A stretch of 64,000 nt of DNA, taken from the NCBI RefSeq assembly GCF_030272615.1, contig NC_081406.1, positions 114,297,783 through 114,361,782 on the forward strand, in the 5' to 3' direction. Both the position numbers and the translations under genes were made by a program. This stretch comes from Cryptomeria japonica. Its lineage: Eukaryota; Streptophyta; Pinopsida; Cupressales; Cupressaceae. This document shows positions 49,549 to 59,250 of this stretch, piece after piece; positions within the stretch are counted from its first letter, which is position 1, and each line of letters starts with the position of its first letter. Under the pieces are notes generated by a model. It was not told the DNA's origin and did not search any database. It was given only the letters and a program-made list of their open reading frames with translations.

Positions 49549-51042
49549 TGTTAGTCCCAACGAGTTCTGAGAGGGGAGGGGTGAATAAGCATTATATGAG
49601 TTTATTTCATATTTAACCTTAATCAAAGTTTCTATTCAAAATTAACACTTATTAGTATAAGAAGCATTAATAAGAAACATGCATACATAAAATAAAACAC
49701 ACATGACTACGAAGATTTATCATGTGCAAACCCAAATGGGAGAAAACCACTGTGTGAGGAGAAACTCATAAAATCTACACTCTTCTGGAGTACACTCAGT
49801 GAGGAGCCATACCTATTATGAGATTACAAAGACACTATTAGGTGCCACCCGGTTAAGGGATTTTCTTTAAGGTCTCTTAGAACCTTTACCTTGTTAGAAG
49901 TAGCCTTGTTAAAGGACTTAGGATCATCAATTAAGATGTCACCCAATTAAGGGATTTTACAAAAGGGCTTGTTAAAGTCCACTTGGTTAAGGGATTTTAC
50001 TATTGTAGTTATTAGAAAATAATAGAGACAATGATCTGTTGTAATAGCTAATCTTAGCTTAATTAGATCCAATTGAAGCTCTTTGTTTTGACCACCGGTA
50101 ACACTTACTCTGCACTCTACTGGTGCTCTACATTTCACTTGCTCTGCATTCTTTCTCTACTCTTCACACTATCCAATCTCATCACACTCTCTTTACCACT
50201 TTGCTATTCAATTAGCAGTTCTGCACTTTTCTCTTCTCCCCTTACTAAATCACCTCTCTTGAGTTATCACCAAAAACCTTTATACAAAACTTATTAGATT
50301 TGAAATTCAAATCTTCTCGCACTTTCTCTATGCGCTCTCCATCATTCTCGCTAGTAACTCATCCTTATCTGTCACCGCAACTCATAATTTCACCAACCTC
50401 TGGGTTGTGTTCTGTCTTTTTAATGTGAATCAAAAAATCCATACAAATCTCACCTTAACTAATTGTTAACTATTGTATACTTTAGTAGCCATTTGTTTGA
50501 TGACATCTCACCATGACTGACTCACCTTTGGTCATCACATCCAGCTTACTAGTCATTGCTTCAAGATTCTTGGTGGATAGCATTCTTTAACCTATATCAT
50601 CAGTTCACTGGTGTAACTCTTCATCTTTTTCTACTGGTCACTGATCATCAATTAGGATGATCACTTGTCTGTCTAGAGTGTTTCGGTCATGCATAAGACT
50701 ACTAAACTACAATCTGAGTCACCTCTTTTGACCACATCATCATTTCATTTGCCAATTTTAAGAAATTGATCTCAACACCTATTAGGTGCTTGACTGATCG
50801 GTCAGCTACTTTGTTTATCCTTCAATAGATTAGTCTTCTACCAACTCACTGCTTAAGTGTGTCAATAATGCATATTTGGGAATCACTGAATCCTCCATAC
50901 TATTTGCAACCATGATTAAACCATTGGGGTTTACCACACCTCCTTTCCTGTGAGATTGGCCTTATTAACCGGTAAGTGTTAGTCGTCAATGACAATACTA
51001 ACTGATGAACTGGTTGTGCCAACACCATCACTTATGCCAACA
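49549..51042 (-). repeat. 5' LTR of copia E
   Basis: TGTTAGTCCC to TTATGCCAACA, about 1.49 kb; the outer end could instead be at 51024 (also GCCAACA). A primer-binding match TGGTATCAGAGC lies at 49536-49547 on the minus strand. The U5 G-tract is present but its flanks no longer pair. Confidence 0.75.
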
Positions 51043-52506
51043 TTTTGAACTTTGTCCTTCTTCAAACCATGTACCACTAGTATCTTTTGAGTTCTTCTGA
51101 TTGCTCAACATCTTGTCTAAGGCTTTAGTGCTACCCTCATACTTGCTTCTCATCTTCAATTCATCCTTTCTCTTTTCAAGCTCCTTTCGGAGCCTTACAA
51201 TCTCTTCTTCTAACTTCTAATGCTCCTTCTCCTTCTCTATCAAATCGAAGGATGTAACTTCACATATCCTCTTAGCTTCTTCCAACTAGAGTTTCACATA
51301 AGAAATTGTTTTCTTGGACTCATCCAGGGATTGCTTCAAGTAATCATGTTCTTCAATAGCAACATACTTAACCTTCTCGAGTTCTCTTCTTCTTGTATTC
51401 AACTCCTCAAGTGCACTTATGAGTTCACCTTCCAAGTCCACTTCAGCTTCAATTTTTTCATCTTCATTATCTTCATCAATCGGTTCATCTAGTTCCATAA
51501 AGAGATTTATTTCTCTTTCACCCTCACAAAAAACCTTCTGCTGATACACTTTCTTCATTTGTAGCATCATTTTCAAAGGTATATAGATTGTTCTTCTTCA
51601 GGTAGCTTCTTCTTTCTTGTCGGTAGACCTTCTTCTCTTTATCTTTACCGAAAGATCTGCTAGAGCTCCTTTGCTCATCTCCACTGGTTTCACCATAGGG
51701 ACATTTAGAAGCAAAGTGTCATATTTTACCATAGTTAAAAAATTTAAAATGTAGTTTTCCTTTATACTTACCAGATCCTCTTTTGAGCTTCCTTACAAAG
51801 TTTTCCACCTCTATATCTGAGTCTTTACTAGATTCTCTATGAGTATTTTCTTCCTTACACTTATTTGTGGAGTTGAAAGATACCTCTTTCTTGGAAGTTC
51901 CTTCACTAGTTATCCTCATCTCATAAGCAGTTAGGGAGCCAAATAACTCATCCATTGAATTTTTTTTAGATCCTTGGCTTCCTGTATAGAAGAGACCTTT
52001 GTATCATACTTAGGCATGAGTGATCTAAGTACCTTTTTGACAATAAATTTATTGGATATATCCTCTCCAAGTCATCTAATGGTGTTCACAGTTTCATCTA
52101 TTCTCTGAAGATAATCTGCAATCTTTTCTTCACCTTTCATCTTCAAGCTTTCAAGATGACCTCTTAGTGTTTGCAGCTTGGCCTCCTTGACCTTGACATC
52201 TCTTTCAAATAATCTCTGCAACTTATCCCAGGTCTCATTGGTGAATGATTAGTGCATAACCTTGACAAAATCTTTATCAGATAGCCCACTAAGAATATCA
52301 TGTTTAGCCTTTGCATTGTTTTCATAATCCTTCTTAGCATCTAGATCTATAGGGGGAACACTAGGGACAATATACCCACTCATTACATACATCAAAACAT
52401 CAGAACCTAGGGATGACAGATAGGTTTCCATTCATCTGGTCCAGAAGGCATAGTTGGTTCCATCAAGCATGGGGGCTTTGGAGGAGGAGGACTCATTTCT
52501 TGCCAT
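51043..52506 (-). pseudogene. Element F gag with coiled coil
   Basis: From MARNESSSSKAPMLDG at 52506, with an early stop in the WTR/METYLSS region. It has a UBN2-type gag core to about 51970, a damaged zinc knuckle near 51730 (FFNYGKI), an acidic segment and a strong coiled coil at 51480-51100 (ELISALEELNTRRRELEKV). Coiled-coil gags of this kind mark the SIRE/Maximus branch. Stops and at least one frameshift near 51960. Confidence 0.8.
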
Positions 52507-52581
52507 TATGTTCTTAAACTAGAATCTACCCAAACTAGAGAGAGCTTTAACTAATACAAAACCTAAGTCTATGATACCAAT

Positions 52582-54364
52582 TGTAGAACACAAGATATCA
52601 CTGAGAGGGGGGTGAATCAGTGATTATAATAAATTTTCAACCATGTATGTGCAACTGGTAAAGTAATGAAAACACTAGTAATCAATCATACAAAAACAAT
52701 GCATCACACAACACCGGATATACAAGGAAACCCCAATGTGGGAAAAACCTCAGGGAGATATGCTCCTGGAGTCTACTGCTCCAATCTAGCCTCACAATGG
52801 AATAACTGTTTTACAAGATTTTAGGGCACCAACCCCTAGTAATTTATGGGTACCAACCCAAAGGAGCACCAACCCCTACGCCGAGAATCCACTCAGTGAA
52901 ATATAATTTGATAAAGGTTATACAACAATGTGCACCTTGTTACAAATGGATTTTGTAACACCTCCAATGAATACTCTCTACCAGTTTTAACTATACTCTA
53001 TCTCATAGCTTCTTTACCTACTAGTTGTTTGTTCACTCTCTTTGACCCCTCTCTTATTCATCCTTCACCTTTCTAACCTCCTATGATCCTCACTCTTCAC
53101 TTGTTCACACTCTGCTGCCTTCTTACCGGTTCACTTGACTATTATACACTGTAATAGCTTATCGGTTACTCTGTTTCTTACCGGTTAAAACCCTCTTACT
53201 AGTTAAACCTTTCTTGCTAGTTCTAGTTCAAATACTAACTCACTTGAATCTTTTTGATCTCACTCAATTTGGTCAACTCTTTGTTCACTCAAACACCCTC
53301 TTCTTTGACAACTAACATCCACAACTCAGATCTTTAATCTGCATATTTATGTTCAGGCTTTCCTGCCAAAACGGAGAATCAAACTTCTTGCCCTAGGGTT
53401 TTCTTTACCGACCCAATCCGTATTAAATCAATTTGGATCTCAATTTTGAGATGAACAATCTACAACAAATCAAATGGTACCACCATATCTCATCCAATCT
53501 ATACCTATTTACTAAACTTAGCAAAATGCAAACTAATCACCAACCCTGCTTTATGTCAATAACAATAAATTATCTAGTTGTTTCCCTCTCCAAGTCAACA
53601 AGAAGATCAGATGTCCTTCTTCGATCAACTCATCAAGAACCTCATCTTTCAATCTTCTTTGAACTGCAATCCTCTTCATTGGAACCATAAATTTTGTAGT
53701 CTTCATTTAATGTCGACCTACTCATCAACTACTTCGATGATGCATTGTTCATTTTCCACTGTATATTTTCCACCTATAGACCACGTGTAATCTTTTTCAG
53801 CATCCAACTCAATTGACTATGTCAGTACAGGATCAGTCACCAACCAAAAACACTCTACCGGTATTCACCTTATACTACCAATTCATCTTATTCTATCGGT
53901 TATACAATAACTGGTTACTCTTCAAGCTATGCTCTTCTTTGTTCGACTAGTTAAGACATGATACCTTTTCACTGCATGCAATCTGATGCCATGTTCCTCT
54001 ATGTTTTGCTTGTCCTTTGCATGTTTACTAGTGGACATGTTTACCAGTTGATACAACACCTACCTACATACCAGACCAATATTCATTCTTGTTCACTTAG
54101 TTCATATCAGTCAATTATAAATGTGCTCTCTAGTTCATCAAACTTGATGTTGTTTCAATCACAGACTCATGCTGATGTCATGAACATATGTTCTGAATGG
54201 AAAAACTTGGATCTTCTCCAATCGTTTGTACGAGCTGCTTGATCACCTCTTTGTTCTTGTTTACCAGTTGACATCAATTTAGCAGTTATTCCAACAACAA
54301 CTTATTTGACAAGCCTGTTTACCGGTTGACATCAATGAAAATATAATGCCAAAATTATTGTTAC
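52582..54364 (-). repeat. 5' LTR of element F
   Basis: TGTAGAACAC to TTGTTACA, about 1.78 kb. Left of it is ATGATACCAATTG primer-site sequence. It contains the U5 hairpin (52597-52624) and a CAGGGAG/CTCCTG stem near 52751-52768. The right end is set by TTGTTACA, after the usual GACATCAATGA block, and may be off by some bases. Confidence 0.75.
52597..52624 (-). other. U5-end hairpin of element F
   Basis: ATCACTGA (52597-52604) pairs perfectly with TCAGTGAT (52617-52624) around GAGGGGGGTGAA. Confidence 0.8.
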
Positions 54365-54399
54365 AAGAGAAAGTACCCATTGATGTACTACAGGGCATA

Positions 54400-54842
54400 A
54401 ACAACTATAGTCAAATTAGTTATTAAAGAAAGATTCATACAATGAGATAGTGTTGAAAATATATTTACTTAGGGTGCCTTATTGCAGTTCTCCCTATTCA
54501 ACGCTATCTTGTAGGGTGTCTTAAGGTTCTGACTAAATAAGATCTTGATTTTACAAATTTGTAATGCACCCTAGGGTAAATGACTAAATGAGGTTCTGAT
54601 TTTAGATGTTGATTGGATTTTGGAAGCAAAGACCTTTAACCTCTATTAATATATAACTACAAAACATAATCAAAAGATACTAATAATTATATTAAGGGTT
54701 TCTTATATAAACAAGTATAGTAAACTTAGTTATTAAAGAAAGATTCATATGATGAGATAGTGGTGAAAATATATTTATGTATTGTGTGTTATAGAATTTC
54801 TCCCTACTCATTGCTATCTTGTAGGGTGCCTTATAGAAGTTC
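54400..54842. repeat. Dispersed duplication of about 110 bp
   Basis: 54400-54470 and 54709-54780 share TTAGTTATTAAAGAAAGATT and the following bases, and GGGTGCCTTAT...TTCTCCCTATTCAAC at 54472 recurs near 54826. Together they suggest template jumping or a duplication next to a LINE end. No gene. Confidence 0.6.
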
Positions 54843-55440
54843 TCTCTATTCAACTCTTAAGTCCTTGCTGGCAAGATACTCATTAGATTTTGGTCAAAAG
54901 ATAAATTTATCCAAATCCAAGATATACATCCTTAAATCTATTTGTCTTGTAAAAGATAATATTACTAGGGTCCTATGCTTCCACAATGATAAAATTACCT
55001 TGAAAGCACTTTGGCATTTCTTTCTTCATGGTTCAAAATAAACCTTCAGACTATCAAAAAGTCATTCAAAGCTTACAAAGTAGGATGCCTAGTTGGAAAT
55101 GCAAATGTTTACCAATGGAATCTAGAATACAAATGATAAAATAAACTCTTGACACCATTCCCAATTGTTACATGGTTGTTTTGAAAGCTCCTAAATCAGT
55201 AGTCTCAAAATTAGAGAGTTATCATAAATTTAATTTGTGAAGTAAATCTAGATAAAAACTAAAAATCCATCTAGTCTCATTAGCAAACATGAGTTTAGAT
55301 AAGTCCAAAGGTGGATTAGGTATTCACAACATCTCAGTGATAAATTTAGCTCTGGGTAAAAAATTGGTTTAGCACATGTACAATAAGCCTCATACCAAAT
55401 CGTGTAAATTTATGCAAATGAAATACCTTTATTCTTTTAA
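54843..55440 (+). pseudogene. LINE (L1-type) reverse transcriptase relic
   Basis: The plus strand encodes YSLDFGQKINLSKSKIYIL near 54880, then KALWHFFLHGSK, and after a frameshift DYQKVIQSLQSRMPSWKCK, MESRIQMIK, LKAPKSVVSKLESYHKF and GGLGIHNISVINLALGKKLV. These are the ordered blocks after the catalytic motifs in plant L1-type reverse transcriptase. Several stops and at least one shift show it is old. Upstream RT and endonuclease are absent. Confidence 0.8.
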
Positions 55441-56628
55441 TCCAAGAAATAAGCTTATCATTTCTAATCCTTAATTTCATTATTATTATTTATTATTAAA
55501 TTTTTAAATTATATTTCATAGTAGGGACATTAAAGTCCGTCCTTCCCAAATTTGCTTGTCCTCAAGCAATGTTGATTTTAGTTTTCTCAAACAAAGGTGA
55601 GAAGCATGACACATCTATGAACTTCACATCCCCTTTGGTTCACTCTTGTTATTCTCATATTCTAGATTAACTAAAAATATAGAGCCAAACAAAAAGAATA
55701 CACTTGGAAATACAAAGCATACACATGGATATATGAAGACACATAGCATACACAGAGTATACACATCAATATATGCATTGTTAGACCCTTCTTATTGGTT
55801 AGAATGAACTCATTATTGTATTGCTTGGAAATAAAATATTGATCCATAATTGATCAACAATTTATGTATTCTATTGCTTGGAATAAAAATATTGATCAAT
55901 AATTTATGTATTGTATTGCTTCAAAATAATATATTATAAATATGCAATTATAAGTGATATTAAAAAACAAGCAGAGTTCTGCCACCCCCCAAAAAAACCC
56001 AAAACAACATTGAAAACCACCATCCCAACAAAAAACAAACCCTACTACATGCAAAATTGGCCTACCAAAACTACTAGCAAAAATCCCCACATACATACAA
56101 AATTGGGGAGAAAACAGACATAGAACAAAAAGATACAAATAGACAACACAAACTTCACTGGCCATGGCAGGATTAACCCAGAAGAGGCCTATACTCTAGG
56201 TCCTCATAGAACTATGAGTGCTACTTAATTTCTTGGGAAGTCTGGGGTTTCGGCTACAACTCTCTACCCACCTTTCCCCATGCCACTTCATGAAGAACCC
56301 CTAAAAACTCATCACATTGCTTCAACCTTTTATAAGTTTTGAATGCTCACCACTTGTGAAAAGAAAGAGATTTTCATCTTTCCTTCAAATCATCATCAAC
56401 CCATCAAATGAGTGGTAGCAGCACCACCAAACTAGCCACCCATGTATTAGGAACAATGCCCACCATTGGGGCCACACGAGCACACACACTATCTAGGTTT
56501 AACAGATACCTTGAGTCAATTATAACTCTCAAGGAATTTTTCACCTTGTCCACTTCAGCCTCAAACTGGAAACCCCAAGCTGCAATCAATGAATATATCT
56601 CCATTCTTGTCAAGTAGTGATGACTTAC
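55441..56628. other. Stretch without recognisable gene
   Basis: AT-rich unique-looking sequence. Short open frames on both strands (for example at 55896-56165 and 56404-56613) show no domain, no codon bias I can judge and no neighbours that give them a role. Confidence 0.5.
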
Positions 56629-56820
56629 TGATAGACTTATAAAGCACTGAGAGGGGGAGGGGGGGGTGAATCAGTCACAACAAAAACAATACCACTTTGA
56701 ACACAAACTAGTAAAGATACTTAACCAGTTTACTTAATATTATGCATGCAATCCAAAATGATATTAAAGCATCCACAACAAGTAAAACATCCACCATAAC
56801 ATGTGTTTATATGTGGAAAA
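56629..56820 (-). repeat. Copia LTR end J (minus type)
   Basis: TGATAGACTT, then the G-rich tract (ACTGA/TCAGT around a long G-run at 56646-56674), then sequence up to ATGTGGAAAA, the start of the conserved R-region block. K cuts it at 56820. No primer-binding site lies to its left, so this is a 3' or solo LTR whose remainder is right of the window. Confidence 0.65.
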
Positions 56821-57165
56821 TGTTAGAGTATTCAGGTATTTACTTGATTAATTAAACATTATTTGTTTAATTATTTAAGTTCCCTTTATCTCTTTTACAC
56901 TTAAGCTAACTTTAGGTGCATATAATTAATTATTATGTGCAAACCTAGGTTTTCCCTTTTAGGGTTTCTTGACCTATTAAAGGTTGAGTTCTTTCTTTTC
57001 ATTGTATGAAGAAGGATTATTATTGAGCTCTCATCTTTTGGAGCATATTTTTCCTGTGTATTCTTTCCTTCTATGATTTGCTTCATTGCTTCTCCTTGTA
57101 ACAGGTTTTTCAGCTTGCAGAGATTATTTGGGCTCCTGTGGTGTTGTATTATCTCAACTCCTATA
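56821..57165 (+). repeat. 5' LTR of plus-strand copia K
   Basis: Starts TGTTAGAGTATTC and ends at CTCA (57156) or a few bases later, just before a primer-binding site. Short (about 340 bp) and unlike the other LTRs here, so a different copia lineage. Confidence 0.75.
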
Positions 57166-57177
57166 TGGTATCAGAGC
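57166..57177 (+). other. Primer-binding site of K
   Basis: TGGTATCAGAGC, a perfect initiator-Met tRNA match on the plus strand. Confidence 0.85.
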
Positions 57178-57841
57178 TTCAGCTCTACAGCTACCTATTT
57201 TTGTTTTGAGAATTTTTGCTTTGGAAGCAGATCTGGGGTTTCAGGAATTTTTTATGTACCTAGGGTTTGACCTTTTTTTCTGAGCACTTTGGACCTAAAT
57301 GGACCTCACCATCATGCTCAGAAGGCCCAAAAACCCCTATGGTCATATAAAATTTGACCTATTTTGGTTCTTAAGCCTTTGGGAGTATTTTTTCTCTAGA
57401 TCCAGGCTATACGGCCCTGGCACGCAGTTCAAGAAAAAAATCCAAAAAAAAATTTATTTTGCCTTTTAATGGCATCCAGGTTCAATTTTTGCTTTTTTAT
57501 TAAAAAATTTCTTTCAAAAAAAAGCAAAAAAAAAAGGGTTTTGTTTCTTTTTAAGAAATTGTTTTTTTTTTGGGGAAAAAGGTTTTTTGGGGTCCCCACG
57601 GTACGCAAGGTACCGTGGGACCCCTACCGCTGTTAGTACGGCCCACAGACCTCCCCCGACTTTGGGTCCTGCGCCTCCCCTGACAGCTCCGACATCCCTG
57701 CCAGCCCTAGCCCCCACCGGCACCGGCCTCCAGCTCCCTACCAGCCACCAGCTCCCCGACCCTCATTGGCACCATAGCCGCCGCCTGCGGCCTTTCGCCA
57801 CCCGGCCCCCTATCGGCCTCCCTACAATCGTCGGCAGCCTT
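57178..57841 (+). other. Leader of K, with GC-rich proline-like tail
   Basis: Untranslated leader after the primer-binding site: A/T homopolymer runs (57440-57580), a strong hairpin (57589-57624), then a GC-rich CCC/GCC stretch to the insertion of I. No gag is reached. A Pro-rich open frame (57587-57847) runs into the I LTR and is not credible as a gene. Confidence 0.6.
57589..57624 (+). repeat. Strong hairpin in K leader
   Basis: GGGGTCCCCACGGTAC (57589-57604) and GTACCGTGGGACCCC (57610-57624) pair with one bulged base around GCAAG. It follows a U-rich and A-rich stretch, possibly a structured packaging or dimerisation element. Confidence 0.7.
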
Positions 57842-58896
57842 TGTTAGGTCCCGGAGACAATTGAGAGGGGGGGATGAATCAGTTGTCTAATAAATTCAAA
57901 TCAAAAACTTATTAACCAACTTAATACTTAATACCAGTAAACCAGTTTAGTATGTCGGTAGACAGTGTTAACAGTAAATTGCTATACCAGTAAGAATTAA
58001 TGCATGAAACGTAAACACAAAGTCATCCACAACACATGACACCAATATTTGTATGTGGAAACCATGTAAGGGGAAAAACCACGGTGGGAAACCTTACCCA
58101 CAACCAGATGATACTACTGCAGATAGTAAGTGTACAAAAGGGGTCTGTACATGCAGAAAGGCCAATAGTCTAGAGCTCACTACTCAATCACAAATGGGAG
58201 TCACACTGACTACAGTTGGATGGTTAAATCCAATAAGAATGTACTGCACAAAATCGCATCTTCATATGCAGAATTCAGTACCGATGTAATGCTGATATGC
58301 TTCTACAAAATCCTAATTTCACCTTCAAATGATGTCTTTGTGTATGCCTCTGTTTTATCTCGCATATACCTTCACTTGAATCTTTTTTGCATTCCACACT
58401 TGATCTTACAAATAAGATCTTACATTTATACCATACCCTAAGACCAATTTTACTAGGTCGGCTCTACAAGATATTACAATTAAAAACATTTACAAATAAT
58501 ATAATATTCGATGCAATAACCGATTAATCATGTCGACTTAATGCATTTACAACAATAATAAATCATCTCCATAATGTGCCATGCTAATCTGGAAAAGATA
58601 AACCTGCCGGTGTAACCCTAGATAACCTGGACCTATTTGCTGGTAAAAGAAAATATGCAAATATGAATATACCAATGATTATTACTTCAAAATAAAGCAT
58701 CCACATGATGTCTTCGACATTACCAAGTGTCTTCCATGTCATTCCATGTACCGGTGAATATTATATCCTGCTAGTTAATCATCTACTAGTAACTGTTGCA
58801 CAAATTACTGCTTTCCAGTGAATTTGTTGGATCTCCAAAGTAGGTGTATTTAGTAGGTGTTGACATCAATGACAAAACAATACCAAAATACCAACA
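57842..58896 (-). repeat. 3' LTR of copia I
   Basis: 1,055 bp, TGTTAGGTCC to AATACCAACA. The U5 stem (57855-57887) has one wobble pair. A TATA-like box lies at 58424-58430 on the minus strand. Confidence 0.9.
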
Positions 58897-59250
58897 ATCT
58901 CCCCCTTTGGCATTGATGGCAACACAAGATGGAAAAACCATCACAATGCCAAAAACTAAAAATCTCCATATCTCCCCCTGGGAGTAACAATCTTTCATAC
59001 CAATTTCTTCTTAAATGTGTTTTTCAAAATTTCTCCCCTAAAATCTCTTTTACCAAAAAGATAATGTGTTTTTCCATAGATATCTCTCCCCCTTTGACAT
59101 CAAATGCCAAAGTCAGAAAGGTTAAGTTCATACAAAATACCAACCAATACAATATACCAACGACTCCCCCTGAGAAGTAGCTTCCTCATCAAATACCAGA
59201 ATAAAGATTTGCCCATTTAATTCTGTCGGTTGATGACAATCATCAACTGT
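58897..59250 (-). other. Copia I 3' untranslated region with polypurine tracts
   Basis: CCAAAGGGGGAGAT abuts the LTR; two further GGGGGAG tracts are near 59090 and 59165, with a weaker one at 58975. Confidence 0.65.

Larger units (their letters stand above)
47361..51042 (-). mobile_element. Ty1/copia element E, 5' part
   Basis: 5' LTR, gag, protease and part of the integrase. D interrupts the integrase at 47360; E itself interrupts the gag of F. Confidence 0.85.
51043..54364 (-). mobile_element. Sirevirus (copia) element F, 5' part
   Basis: 5' LTR and gag with a long coiled-coil tail. The motif run DKMLSNQKNSKDTSG near 51090, after a coiled coil, is typical of SIRE-type gags. E cuts F at 51042; the rest is off the window. 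F is the outermost recognisable member of the nest. Confidence 0.8.

Noticed and set aside
53433-54242. Plus-strand frames inside the F LTR
   Set aside because: Antisense to the element, no domain, and within an LTR.
56404-56617. Overlapping frames on both strands as a host gene exon
   Set aside because: No domain, no splice or start context I can defend, and the stretch is bordered by a LINE relic and an LTR.
57587-57847. Pro-rich frame as a gene
   Set aside because: It lies in the untranslated leader of K and runs into the LTR of I.
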